DNA of 26,316 nucleotides from Plantago elongata (GCA_036897095.1 JAYMSP010002102.1:1-26316); one strand, 5' to 3'. Counted from the first letter of the stretch, positions 1 to 13,240 are shown. A program made the numbers and translations. The notes: generated by a model from the letters alone, not told the origin.

Positions 1-247
1 TATAGATATATATATATCTCTGTGTGTGTGTGTGTGTGGACGCAATTAAAATATAGTATATATTTATAATTAAAACAAAATAAAATAAATTGTATATATA
101 TCTTTATTGTAATGTTGATATCATAGTGAACTGTGAACATATGTTTATACATGTCGTTCAATTGCAACTTAGCTTTTAGTTATCATTCATAGTTCAGATA
201 AATAAACACAATCAGAAAGATATAATTTTTCATTATAACATGTTCAG
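1..247 (+). other. Intron (3' part) of ADH-like gene 1, with GT microsatellite
   Basis: AT-rich DNA ending in TTCAG just before the first recognisable exon of ADH-like gene 1. By comparison with genes 2 and 3 this is the 3' part of the intron after the structural-zinc exon. It holds a short (GT)n run at about 22-38 and no coding potential. Confidence 0.7.
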
Positions 248-1363
248 GTGTTGGAGCTGCCTGTAAGTTAGCAAACGTCGAATCAGGATCAGCAGTTGCA
301 ATCTTCGGTCTAGGATCAGTCGGATTACCAGTAAGAACCTTTCTTATATAAGTCCACTTTACTCTTGTCTATTGTTATTTGTCGGGCTTTTGCTAAGTCT
401 TAAATAACTCTAAGCTTGAATTTATTGAAGGTTGCAGAGGGTGCAAGATTATGTGGGGCTGTAAAAATCATTGGAATAGATGCAAATCCTAAGAGATTTG
501 AAATAGGTAATACTCATCTTAGCATGCCAAGTATGCATACATGTGAATTACTCATGAACATTGGTGTGATCTCTTACCCTGATATTATATATATAGCTAA
601 AGCGTTCGGAGTGACTGATTTCATTGACTTATCGAGCTGTGGTGACAAACGAGTCAGCCAGGTAGGTCTCATATGTTTCTGAGATATTTGGGAAACATTC
701 ATTCACCGCACAGAAGGTAGATATATATGTTAGTTACTTAACGATATTTGTGTAATTCAGATAGTAAACGAAATGACTGGTGGAGGAGCAGACTATTGCT
801 TTGAATGTGTTGGGAGCGCATCCATTATGCAGGAGGCATATGCTTGCTGCCGAAAGGTGTGTACATACTCCTTTTACGCATAATGCAAAGTACTACTACT
901 TGCCAAACATACTTTTACCAAGAATCAATGTAGAATCATGAAATGATCAGCCTTTAATTATGTTAAGTTGATTTCCATGTCATATGCAGGGATGGGGGAA
1001 GACCATCGTGCTTGGGATGGAAAAACCTGATGCCGAGTTGAAGCTGAACGCCCCTGAGGTTCTTCTACAAGGAAAAACTCTGTTAGGGCGCTTGTTCGGT
1101 GGCACCAAACCAAAATCAGACATACAAATTCTTGCTAAGCGATACTTAGATAAGGTAATTTACGCAGTTCAAGTGCGAACCATATGACCTTGTATAGTAT
1201 GCTTTAGATTGAAGTACGGCTTGATTGAGTACTTGTGTGAGTGCAGGAACTGGAACTGGACAAGTTTGTTACACATGAGTTCAGTTTGAAAGATATCAAT
1301 GAAGCTTTTGATTTGCTAAGGGAAGACAAGTGCCTCAAGTGTGTCATCTGGATGGATAAATGA
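248..1363 (+). CDS. ADH-like gene 1 (zinc alcohol dehydrogenase-like, MDR family), 3' six exons only
   Basis: C-terminal 200 residues of an NAD-dependent zinc alcohol dehydrogenase-like protein, probably cytosolic, oxidising or reducing an alcohol/aldehyde pair; the substrate is unknown. Exons: 248-330, 431-506, 597-661, 761-856, 990-1154, 1247-1363 (TGA 1361-1363). All lie between AG and GT, and their lengths (83, 76, 65, 96, 165, 117) are identical to exons 5-10 of the two downstream paralogues. The Rossmann loop is GLGSVG, and the Asp that selects NAD over NADP is seen in IGIDANP. The protein ends in CVIWMDK like its neighbours. Exons for the catalytic and structural zinc sites lie left of the window, so activity cannot be judged. 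The visible frame has no stop or frameshift. It diverges from genes 2 and 3 (for example MEKPDAELKLNAPEV, LREDKCLK), so it is the oldest branch of the trio. Confidence 0.9.
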
Positions 1364-2560
1364 ACTTTCCTTTGAGTTGTTTTATTTCCTTGCTACATGA
1401 TGGCAATGCAATGTACTACTGACTATTGATTTAATGTACTTATCTATTTTGGTTATGGATGTATTGTATTTTGAATATGATTGTTGTTGTGTGTCCCATC
1501 GCCATAAAAGGTAAAACGGACCATTGTTTTTAGTTGTAATCGAACAGTATATTATGACCGATCAAGTTTACCACAGTTCGCTTTCATAGCATAGAGTACT
1601 GCATGTTTGTTATATCGCTGGAGTGGCCATCTCCCCACTCAAATCGAATATTTTGTACATAAAAATTTCAATTTCAATTAAAAAAAACCACTCAAATTCT
1701 ATACCAATCAGTATTCTAACCAATCTAGCCCCAAAGCGATTCTGATTACCAATACAATTGTTACGATTTTAGCTCCGTCATGATTAATTGAAGAACCCTG
1801 CACCGAACAATTGAGAACACAAAACAATACGAACATAAGAGATTTACATGGTCACTAATACTATACACAATAACCTACATTCATAAGAGACCTTCGAACT
1901 TGTTACTATTCGCCAGAATTAATGGCGTTACAAGAGATCATGTTCCGAAGAACACAAAGTAGGAGCAAATCCACTACAAGTACACTCTCGATCATTAAAC
2001 TAACACTATGCAACTAATCTCTTGACCATTGTTACATATAATTGCTCATACTCTGAATAACTGATAGATTACAGATAGAAATCATAAACGAATAAAGAAG
2101 TAGAGTACTAGAGTTGTCCGATTACAACTATATAAAAGCCATCAACGGTAGATTTAATCACTTGTCTTAGAGTGATAATTTACAGAATAGTCCTTTATTT
2201 TATGTAAGTTCATAGATCAACCCAGAACTTAAATAGATTAACTTCTCATCAATTGATCAAATTGTATTTTTACACAAAAATTTGAGTTTTTCTCATCCAA
2301 ACCGTATCCCAATTTGTCACTGAATTACTTAGTTTGGTTCAAGAAATTGCCTTGTAGTTTTCGCATTCTAATTTGATTTGTAGCAGTATTAGTTTATTTG
2401 GTTTTCGGTTCTCAAATGTATGCACTTGTTCTTATAAATCTCGTGAAAACCTCACGAATCTTTTTTACGGCTTTTTAATAATTTTTTTTTATAAATAGTA
2501 AAATAAATAAACAAATAATCTCTCTGTTATTCAATTTTCCATTTTCTGTTTTAATCCATC
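1364..2560. other. Intergenic DNA between ADH-like gene 1 and the first MITE
   Basis: 3' flank of ADH-like gene 1 followed by AT-rich intergenic sequence. No open frame of useful length or family signature is seen. Apart from the short LTR-like match at 1645-1713, I recognise nothing in it. Confidence 0.6.
1645..1713 (+). repeat. LTR-like fragment shared with the copia copy B flank
   Basis: This 69-bp stretch matches the reverse complement of 13004-13072 without gaps at about 87% (my hand count is 9 mismatches). It includes TATTTTGTACATAAAAA and CTCAAATTCTAT. The partner lies in the region just upstream of the primer-binding-site-like sequence of copia copy B, where the LTR should be. This is therefore probably a piece of an LTR of the same family, in plus orientation. 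The similarity fades on both sides. Confidence 0.5.
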
Positions 2561-2563
2561 TTA

Positions 2564-2716
2564 GGCTGTGTTCTCTTCAACTGAAATTTACAGAACATAA
2601 CAGTACTGAACTGGACTGAACTGAACTGGACTGAAATGAAGTAATATATAAATTATAACTAAGCCGAGTTGAACTGGACTGAACTGAATTGATTTTCAGT
2701 TGAAGAGAATACGTGC
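2564..2716. mobile_element. Tourist-like (PIF/Harbinger) MITE, 153 bp
   Basis: Terminal inverted repeats: the left end GGCTGTGTTCTCTTCAACTG pairs with the complement of the right end (GTTGAAGAGAATACGTGC). It is flanked on both sides by TTA (2561-2563 and 2717-2719), the usual target duplication of PIF/Harbinger elements. The interior is a run of CTGAA/CTGGA words plus AATATATAAATTATAACTAAG. A related 181-bp copy lies at 15953-16133. It is non-coding and non-autonomous, and sits about 530 bp upstream of the start codon of ADH-like gene 2. Confidence 0.8.
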
Positions 2717-2719
2717 TTA

Positions 2720-3168
2720 ATCCCACCTTCTCATTGTTTAAATGAAAAATATCACTCTAATTTTATTCAAATACCTCATACTTTATTTAATATATCTTCT
2801 ATTTTATTCATTATTTATGTCACTTTAATCAATTTCTTTTAAAATATATTATTTAATTAATGAACTGTTGAGTTCAAAGCGGAGTAGGTAAATCGTAGTT
2901 GTCTGCCCGGCGGGCAATATCTGGATGGCGTGAAAGTTTGACAATGTCCAATTTGACGGGAGCTTAATTAATCGCAAATGATTGGTGGAGTGTCTGTCTG
3001 TACTGGAGTCTTTACTCTGTTGTTGGTGGTGTTTTTAGGAATAGCGACACACTTGATAAAATACACATAAAGACGTGATAAACAATACAGTACAATTATG
3101 GAACGGATAGATAATAGTCTACTTCAACTACTATCATAGTATAACTCTATGGACAAGCATCAATTAAT
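2720..3168. other. Upstream region of ADH-like gene 2
   Basis: AT-rich up to about 2870, then a more balanced stretch that includes a GC-rich inverted repeat, TGCCC-GGC-GGGCA, at 2904-2916. I see no gene. It probably contains the upstream promoter of ADH-like gene 2, but no specific operator can be assigned. Confidence 0.45.
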
Positions 3169-3176
3169 TATATATA
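3169..3176 (+). promoter_or_regulatory. Probable TATA box of ADH-like gene 2
   Basis: TATATATA-like stretch in AATTAATTATATATAGACGG, about 70 bp before the start codon at 3244. The spacing leaves a 5' leader of roughly 40 nt. No experimental start is known. Confidence 0.55.
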
Positions 3177-3243
3177 GACGGAGTTTCCAAAACAGCAAGT
3201 GATTGATTGAGTGAGTGCAGAGCAGTTTGAGTTTCAAACTGAC

Positions 3244-6165
<2,922 letters not shown>

Positions 6166-6254
6166 AGATGCTGTCTTTGTTTTAATTTTATTTCATCTAG
6201 GCTCTGTGATAATCTGTCATTCAATTTCATCAGTCGATTCAAATGAAATTGTGA

Positions 6255-6352
6255 AATAAACTCGAAACTAAACATTTCATATTTCAGTTCATTGAGAATA
6301 TGTACATCAGGACATCCGCTTTCCATTTCAATCACTGTACTATTGCAATAAA
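6255..6352 (+). terminator. Poly(A) signals of ADH-like gene 2
   Basis: Two AATAAA hexamers, at 6255-6260 and 6347-6352, lie 90 and 182 bp after the stop codon. The block around the first (ATGAAATTGTGAAATAAA) is conserved downstream of gene 3, which supports it as the 3' UTR. Confidence 0.5.
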
Positions 6353-6435
6353 TTAGAACCTGTGTGTATTTTCTTCTTTAGAGAATTTATTCTTGATCAT
6401 TTAGAATTCGGTTTTCTACCATCAGGTTTGTTGTT

Positions 6436-6603
6436 TTAGACCATCTTGACCACCATAGTCCGGTCATGATCCAGACGGCTGAAAAGCACCTTCGGAGTCC
6501 GAACCTTTTTAGCATAACCTTCGAAGTCTAACGGGCTGATGAAGTCGGAGATAGTGAATTTCCAATTCCAACTTTGCTCTTGTAGTTTCTTTTGTTTTTG
6601 CAG
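6436..6603 (-). pseudogene. Possible last-exon fragment of an unrecognised gene
   Basis: On the minus strand a 56-codon open stretch (55 aa plus TAA) begins exactly after a good 3' splice acceptor (TTATATGTTCAG) and ends at a stop, in phase 0. The peptide has ordinary protein composition, for example SWNWKFTISDFISPLDFEG and FSRLDHDRTMVVKMV. I do not recognise the family. No other exon of such a gene is visible nearby, so this may be a gene fragment carried in by a transposon or left by a deletion. It could also be a chance frame within the spacer between ADH-like genes 2 and 3. Confidence 0.3.
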
Positions 6604-6921
6604 CTGAACATATAAATTATATTTCAATCAAAAGTAAATAAAAATGGTAAATGGTGTTGTTGTTCACTTAGGGCTCAACATGGTTTAAGGGATTTCGTTT
6701 GAAAAGAAAATGTTGGAAGTATTGATATGTTTGGATGCAAACTGATTGAGGCAATTGCACAGCACACGTATTTTGTCTGTAAACACAGCAGATTTAGTAC
6801 CACGTTAACCAAACGTGATGCTTGCAATCTTTGTCCTGGTTCTCAAGAATAGGTTGCACGACAAAACAGAGGATAAGGCACTCAAGTTTTCTTCCAATAA
6901 TTATCAGTATTTCTCTACGTC
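6604..6921. other. Spacer upstream of ADH-like gene 3
   Basis: Intergenic DNA leading into the promoter of ADH-like gene 3. No coding sequence, repeat or RNA gene is recognisable. Confidence 0.5.
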
Positions 6922-6929
6922 TATATAAA
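6922..6929 (+). promoter_or_regulatory. Probable TATA box of ADH-like gene 3
   Basis: TATATAAA in CTACGTCTATATAAAAGTAA, 82 bp upstream of the start codon at 7004, a normal spacing for a short plant 5' leader. Confidence 0.65.
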
Positions 6930-7003
6930 AGTAATAGTAACAGGGGTTCTACAAAAGAACATTTTGCACATTGTGCTAGAATTGCAACAAAATTACTTCA
7001 ACT

Positions 7004-9678
7004 ATGGATGATAATCTGGCCGGAAAGCCTATTAGATGCCGAGGTGTGTGTGTGTTCAATTCATCTCGACCAAATTTTACAACTTGTGTTTGTACATGTT
7101 TCGCGTAAATTAATTAAGTGATGTGCTTGCACTTGCAGCGGCTGTGGCGCGAAAAGCAGGGGAGCCACTAGTTATAGAGGAAGTGATTGTGGCACCACCA
7201 AAATCAGGGGAAGTTCGCCTGAAGATCATTTGTACTTCTCTTTGTTACAGTGATGTCACTTTCTGGAAGTTAAATGTATGCATCTCTTCTCTTTAACACT
7301 AGACTATACAAGACTCACTTTACAACAATATACTCAGTAGTCATGTTTATTGGTTCGGACACAATTGTCGTTCTAATTAGCTTTCTGCATATGCTTGTAT
7401 GAAGGTTCCTCCAGCCTATTTTCCTAGAATTCTTGGCCATGAAGCTGTCGGGTAATTTAATATCTTGTTCGAGCATCATCCATTTTGGTGATCTTTTTTT
7501 AGTTTTTTTTCATCGTCATAGAAGTAAGATGTGGTTTTCATTTCACAAGTAAGCGGCCAACTGTTGAATTATAGACAACTTAGTTAAGCCATCTCACAAA
7601 CAGAAAGTACCTTTTGATAATCGATGGTCTTACTTATTGTGACAATCAAAAGTAAAAACTGAACACCCGAAACAAGATGTAAGTTGTTTAATGTCTAAGT
7701 GAACTAGGCCAAAGAACGAAAATATTATTCGAGTGAAATTTGGACATCAAACTGATAAGCAGCATAAGATAAGTATGCAAATGGATTTGAAACAGATTTG
7801 AGAACAGGAAAGGTTCTTCTGTTCAATGTTTACATGGAGTTGTTTATCAGTAACATAATTTGGTATATCAGGTTTACTAAGTGTTTGATTTTTTTTTTTT
7901 TTTTGACTGAGAAGTGTGATCGAGAGCATTGGCGAGGGTGTGAGTGAGTTTGAGAACGGCGATATGGTCATTCCAATATTCATGCCAGACTGTAGAGAAT
8001 GTAGAGACTGCAAATCAGAAAAGAGCAATTTATGCACCAAATACCCATTCCAAGTCTCTCCTTGGTTGCATGATGGCACAAGCAGGTTTACTGACGTGAA
8101 TGGAGAGACGATATACCATTTACTGTTTGTGTCTAGTTTCTCAGAGTACACAGTTGTGGATGTTGCTAATATTACGAAAATTGATCCTGCAACTATCCCT
8201 CCTAACAGGGCTTGCCTTCTTAGTTGCGGAATTTCTACAGGTACTGAAAATTTTATCGTGTTTATTCGGTTGTTGTTTCCAGAAAGCAGAACTATTTTCA
8301 ATACACTCTATGTTACATATTTAGGAGTAGGAGCTGCCCTGAAATCAGCAAAGGTTAAAGCAGGATCAACAGTTGCAATCTTCGGCCTAGGATCAATAGG
8401 ACTAGCAGTAAGAACAAAGAACTTTCCTACTTCTCTAACATGCACATCGGTTTTGTCTATTTAACGATGATATATTAAGCTTGAATTTTTTAAAAGGTTG
8501 CTGAAGGCGCTAGATTATGCGGTGCTGCTAGAATCATTGGTGTTGATGTGAACCCAGATAAAGCTGGAACATGTAAGTTTTTGTTAATCCTTATTTAGAA
8601 TACTAGCAAATTGTTCATCCAGTGAGATGGACTGCACAACATGTAAGTTCTGTGCTCTAGACATTTAGTCACCTGGTCTTTGAACAAGTCGGTCTAAAAC
8701 ATCAAATCAGTAAACTAACAGACAATTTTATCATCGCCTAATATAGCCAAAGCATTCGGAGTGACTGATTTTGTCAACCCAAGGGACTGTGGTGACAAGA
8801 GTATTAGCCAGGTAACTGAATTTGATTCATTGATGTGTTTGTGACTTATGACTTGGGAACTTCTGTATGAGTGATCTGATACTTCAAGAGCTTAATGAAA
8901 CTATCAGTATTTGCATCATTCACAATCATTCTTGGACCTTAGTTGGCTCCAATAGTCCTTTTTCTCTATTTATAGTCAGTTTGATTTCTACATACGTTTT
9001 TCAGATAATCATCGAGATGACAGATGGAGGAGCAGATTATTGCTTCGAATGTGTCGGAATGGCATCCGTAGTTGAAGAAGCATATGCATCCAGCCGGAAG
9101 GTTTCTTTTTCAAACAATAACACACTACTTTCACTGAATTCTGAAAGTTTGTAACTCATTATCAGTCCTAGTAGAAATCTGCAGCTACTTCTTCGAATAA
9201 TGTAGCCATGCACCCTTACTACTGGTTTGCCACTTTAATTTTTGATATTTTCGCTTTAATCGCTAATATGCTGCCCTGTATATATGTTTAGGGATGGGGA
9301 AAAACCACTGTGCTTGGGGTGGACAGACCTGGTTCAAAGGTGGCATTGACCTCCCTGGATGTCCTTTATCAGGGAAAAACTCTATGTGGCTCGTTGTTTG
9401 GAGGTCTCAAACCGAAATCTGATATACATATTCTGATCAAGCGCTATATGGACAAGGTAATTTAAATATCGCTACATCTTTGCCAGTTTGATCAATTTCA
9501 GATAGGTTGGTGAGGCTCAGTGTTTGTGATGTTTGATTGACAAGAAGTTATGTATTTGCAGGAACTGGAACTTGATAAGTTTGTGACACACGAGATCAAT
9601 TTTGAGCAGATCAATGAAGCTTTCGATTTACTAATCCAAGGGAAGAGCCTCAGATGTGTGATCTGGATGGACAAGTGA
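7004..9678 (+). CDS. ADH-like gene 3, complete zinc alcohol dehydrogenase-like protein (383 aa)
   Basis: Tandem paralogue of gene 2, same MDR zinc alcohol dehydrogenase fold. Exons: 7004-7043, 7139-7275, 7405-7451, 7915-8240, 8325-8407, 8497-8572, 8747-8811, 9005-9100, 9292-9456, 9562-9678 (1152 nt), all GT/AG. Zinc ligands are kept: Cys49, His71 and Cys179 (catalytic); Cys101, 104, 107 and 115 (structural). GLGSIG is at 204-209 and the NAD-selecting Asp at 228. Oddities: the residue after the catalytic Cys is Tyr50 (CYSD) where gene 2 and most relatives have His, a position that contacts the cofactor phosphate in ADHs. After Asn-Pro-Asp-Lys it reads AGT instead of FEA. Exon 3 is identical to that of gene 2 at every base. 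Intron 3 ends in a long T run before its acceptor. The reading frame is intact, so it is likely expressed. Substrate unknown. Confidence 0.94.
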
Positions 9679-10452
9679 ACATGTGTGCCTTTATTGAAGT
9701 GTGGTTTCATGAGTTTCATTTGCTTCTGCTATCATGTGTCTTTCTACTACAACAGCAGTTCATATGAAATTGTGAAAATAAATAAGCTCCATTGAAATAA
9801 TTTCATGTTTGGTTGAATCCGGAAACTTGCTTCCATGTCCATCCTCAAATAACTGTAGTACATTTGCCATTTCTGGTTTTTAGAGAAGCTTCAGGTTGAA
9901 TCAGAGCACAAAAGATAGTGTAGGGAATATACTTCACTAATTTTTCTTCATGTTTTAACCTGTGAACACCAAACAAATCGAATGAGTCTATGATCATCAA
10001 CCCTGGTCAAGAACTATTCATATCCATTGATACATTTTTCGGATTTAAGCAATATTTCAGTAGCCGGAAAGCAAACTTCATTTGTTCAGATTGAAAACAA
10101 ACATTACAATCAGTAGCATGATCATTACATTCGATTCCTATAAACTGTCTTAGGATAACTTGGATGACCTAGTCTAATGTGCCACATAGCACTACATACT
10201 GATTTCTGATCAGAATCCAACTGGCCTATTGCATTGATTGAAAGAAAAAAGTCCTACAAAGGCATGGCTTAAGGCCTTGATTCAATGACACCAAAATGCA
10301 GACATTCAGCACATCTATAGAGTTACTTTTTCTAGCAATTCCAATCACCTTGCCCCAAGAAATCACCTACAGTCACATAGCAGCACAGATAATCAGCGAA
10401 GACGAAACACAAGTTCCGCTATTGAGTAATAAAACATGATCTATAATCATTA
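9679..10452. other. 3' flank of ADH-like gene 3
   Basis: Contains an AATAAA poly(A) signal at 9777-9782 in a block conserved with the 3' UTR of gene 2 (CATATGAAATTGTGAAAATAAA). The rest is unique-looking intergenic DNA with no gene that I can support. Confidence 0.5.
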
Positions 10453-10714
10453 CTCCCGTCTTTTACAAACTTACTAACTTTCTTCTTTTTAGCGTAACAT
10501 TAGAAACTTCCATATTCATAAATGAAAAGTTTTATCCACAACTAATTGTTTTATTAAATCTCTTTCCTACTTCATCATTTTATTTAATCTTTCTTACTTT
10601 ATTACAATACTCCACATGAATAATTATTCTATTAATTTTCCTTAATACTAGATAAAGTAACCTCCTCCTAAGAAGTTTTTAATGGATCGGAGGTTTTTAA
10701 TGGACCGGTGGGAG
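10453..10714. mobile_element. Stowaway-like (Tc1/mariner) MITE, about 262 bp
   Basis: The left end CTCCCGTCTTTT and the right end GGACCGGTGGGAG form the CTCCC...GGGAG termini typical of Stowaway. TA lies on each side (10451-10452 and 10715-10716), the expected target duplication. The interior is AT-rich with no coding capacity. The right end carries a near repeat (AATGGATCGGAGG then AATGGACCGGTGGGAG), so the terminal segment has been duplicated or has slipped. It abuts copia copy A. Confidence 0.7.
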
Positions 10715-10721
10715 TATTTTT

Positions 10722-11603
10722 CTAGTGTATGCAGATTGTAGAATAACATACAGAGAAAAAACCATTACCAGTGATCTTGTTGTGTTGATTTGCTTGACTT
10801 GCTCCTCTTTTGCTTCCCTTTGATTTTTTGGGAATTCGATCTTTTCTAGCCTCTGTCACTATGAAGCAATATGCAATCTCTTCATGTGGCTCTTTCTTAA
10901 CTCGAGCGCTCTTGATTCTGGCTTCTTCCTGAATCACAAGAGCACAAGCTTGATCAAGACTAGGGAATGGTGACATCCGTATGATTTTGCCTCGAATAGC
11001 ATCAAATTCTTCATTAAGCCCCCTCAGGAACTGAAACACCCTATCACAGTTCTGATCTTCAGCAAATGAAGGAAGAGCCACCTTGCACACACAAGAACTC
11101 TCACAAGAACAATGCGGCAATGGCCTACGCATATCAAGCTCCTCCCAAATGTCTCTCAGTTGAATGAAATACTCACGAACAGTACGAGATTCTTGAGCAG
11201 TATTCCTCACAAGTTGGTAAATACGCACTTCATCAGGCTGCCCATATCGAACACCAAGTCGATCCCAAACTTCTTTAGCAGTACCACTCAACGAGATAGT
11301 AGACTTGATATCATCAGAAACAGAATTCAGAATCCACAGAAGGATCAAGTTGTTGTTACGCAGCCAAGGGAAGTACAAATGACTATCAGGAGCAGGCATG
11401 GTGATAAAACCATCAATGAAGCCCATTTTGTTCTTGATTGACAATGATAAACAAAAGATTCTTCTCCAAGAGGGATAATCATCAATTCCCGTAAGTAGGG
11501 GCTTAACAGCACCAGATGTAGGAGTATCTGCATCGAAATAGTAGTAAGGGGTGTTGATATCCCTTGGATCTGGGTTAGCCGGAGTTTCAGTTGGAGTAAG
11601 CAT
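10722..11603 (-). pseudogene. Copia-type retrotransposon gag, copy A (truncated element)
   Basis: Gag (nucleocapsid precursor) of a Ty1/copia-type element, matching the plant copia gag pattern (Retrotran_gag_3 then UBN2). Visible signatures: SGAVKPLLTGIDDYPSWRR, KNKMGFIDG, W-R-NN...WILNS, then VREYFIQLRDIWEEL and FLRGLNEEFDAIRGKI with an EEAR tail. The ATG at 11603 (MLTPTETPANPD) is preferred because copy B starts at the homologous Met; an in-frame upstream ATG at 11678 is less likely. The frame is open but stops after a basic tail (KKSKGSKRG) before any CCHC zinc knuckle. No protease, integrase or reverse transcriptase follows, so this is a 3'-truncated remnant. A G|GTAATG donor-like site occurs in the last 50 nt. 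A primer-binding-like site lies upstream (11727-11739). Confidence 0.8.
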
Positions 11604-11726
11604 TTTCACAAACAGTTGGTGGGTAGAATAACTGGACTGCACAGCAAACAAACAGAGTAATAAACAACTAAAATTCAATGTGTGTGAAGAAGAGGAGTAT
11701 TTAAAACTCAGGTATGTGATGAACCT

Positions 11727-11739
11727 GGTTATGATACCA
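11727..11739 (-). other. Primer-binding-site-like sequence, copia copy A
   Basis: Read on the minus strand it is TGGTATCATAACC, matching 11 of 13 bases of the usual plant initiator-Met primer binding site TGGTATCAGAGCC. Copy B has the identical 13-mer at the same distance upstream of gag, which marks it as an element landmark rather than chance. Confidence 0.55.
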
Positions 11740-11741
11740 TT

Positions 11742-11880
11742 TCATAAAGTGAAGAAATCAAGAATGGGAGGAGATGATGAAGAGCAGTAGGGGGAAATCA
11801 AGAATAGGATTTTCCCCTACGCCTTTTGCGCTTTTTGTAGTACGGACAGCTTCCAGAATCATCCTCCAAAATATGTTGTG
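11742..11880 (-). repeat. LTR remnant of copia copy A
   Basis: Upstream of the primer-binding-like site (minus-strand sense). It shares the block at 11838-11872 (TACGGACAGCTTC..GAATCATCCT) with 13197-13231 next to copy B. Between that block and the primer site copy A has about 100 bp and copy B about 240, so copy A has an internal deletion. Exact LTR ends are not clear. Confidence 0.5.
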
Positions 11881-11889
11881 GAGTATGTT

Positions 11890-12320
11890 AAGAGAATCGA
11901 CGCATAACGCTCCGTTCCGTTTGATTGGATTTTGGTTAAAAATCGATCAAAATCATAATATAAATTACGAAATTGGTTTTTTAAGTTAAATTTCGTGTTT
12001 TAGTTTTCAGTTTGTTTTGCATTTTACTGTTGAATTATCAAGGTTGTGATTTTGAATCCAATTTGTTTCGCATTTTGATGGAAGTTTATGTATGATTTTG
12101 ATTTTATTCTTAATTATATATCAATTAATATTATACCCTTTTTCTAAGTATTATCTTATTTTACTTAAAAATTATACATGGAACGAATTACACCTAATTC
12201 CCTAATAAATTCATTAATTACACTTCCATCCCTTTTTTTTTTTACCAACATTATTGTAGGACAGGTTTCATAAATCAATTACAAAACAGCATTTTTAATT
12301 TAAACTTATAAATAATTTAC
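11890..12320. other. AT-rich spacer between the two copia fragments
   Basis: AT-rich sequence with poly-T tracts and no open frame of note. No terminal repeats or target duplications are visible. Nothing else can be supported. Confidence 0.45.
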
Positions 12321-12324
12321 AAGC

Positions 12325-12844
12325 TTTGCAGCATCGCACACACATTGTGGCAATGGCCTCAGCGAATCAAGTTCAGTCGAATCCCGTCCAGTTGAGAGTA
12401 ATAACCACAAACACTACGAGAGCCTTGAACAACAGTCCTCAATTTATCCATAAGTTTGTAAATACGCACATTATCGAGCTGCGTATATCGATCACTAAGT
12501 TGATTCCAAACTTCCTTAGCTGAACTGCTCAACGAAAAAGTAGACTTAATGTCATCAGATACAGAATTCAGAATCCATTGAAGGACCAAGGTGTTGTTAC
12601 GCAGCCAAGGGAAGTACAAATGACTATCAGGAGCAGGCATGGTGATAGAACCATCAATAAAGCCTGTTTTGTTCTTGATTGACAGAAATAAACAAAACAT
12701 TCTTTTCCAAGAGTGGTAATCATCGGTTCCATTGAGTTTGTGTTCAATAGCACCAGATGTAGGAGTATCTCCTTCAAAATAGTAATATGGGCTGTTGAAA
12801 TCCATCGGATCTGGATTAGCCAGAGTTTCGCTTGGATTAGCCAT
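12325..12844 (-). pseudogene. Copia-type retrotransposon gag, copy B (broken, shorter)
   Basis: Second member of the copia family of copy A. From the Met at 12844 (MANPSETLANPD) it shares the gag signatures, including KNKTGFIDGSITMPAPDS and RNNTLVLQWILNSVSDDIK, through VRIYKLMDKLRTVVQG. The frame then degenerates after GYYSQLDGI and stops. Nucleotide similarity to copy A runs on a little beyond the stop, to about 12325, and is then lost. It lacks the second half of gag, the zinc knuckle and all of pol. Orientation and 5' flank match copy A, so the two are separate insertions or an old segmental duplication. Confidence 0.75.
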
Positions 12845-12945
12845 TTTCACAAACAGTTGGTGGGTAAAAGTAAAACAACTGGAATACAATAAATAAGCAG
12901 AGTAATAAACAACTAAATATCAATCTATGTGAAGCAGAAGAACCT

Positions 12946-12958
12946 GGTTATGATACCA
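12946..12958 (-). other. Primer-binding-site-like sequence, copia copy B
   Basis: Identical 13-mer to the site of copy A (TGGTATCATAACC on the minus strand), about 100 bp before the gag start. Confidence 0.55.
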
Positions 12959-12959
12959 T

Positions 12960-13240
12960 TTTCACAAAGTGAAGAAATCAACAAGGAGAGTAAATGATGA
13001 AGGTACTGACTATGATAGAATTTGAGAGGTCTTTTTCGATTGAAATTGAATTTTTTATGTACAAAATATTCGAATATCTATATGACAAACAACCCCGAAA
13101 AGAAACAAGGAAAAAGTGATCAGGTATAAGGAGAAGATTGCGAATTTTGTGGTACAAGAAATGATCTTCTCTACCAACTTATATATAACGAAATAGTAGT
13201 ACGGACAGCTTCGAGAATAATCCTGCAAAACTTTGTTAGT
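12960..13240 (-). repeat. LTR remnant of copia copy B
   Basis: Minus-strand sense. It contains the block shared with copy A (13197-13231), a TATATATAA promoter-like stretch near 13180-13190, and the block 13004-13072 that reappears near ADH-like gene 1 (1645-1713). This is the expected content of a 5' LTR. Clear TG/CA ends and target duplications were not found. Confidence 0.5.

Noticed and set aside
248-1363. ADH-like gene 1 as a truncated pseudogene
   Set aside because: Only 247 bp of upstream sequence is visible and it looks like intron; the missing exons simply lie outside the window, and every visible exon is intact.
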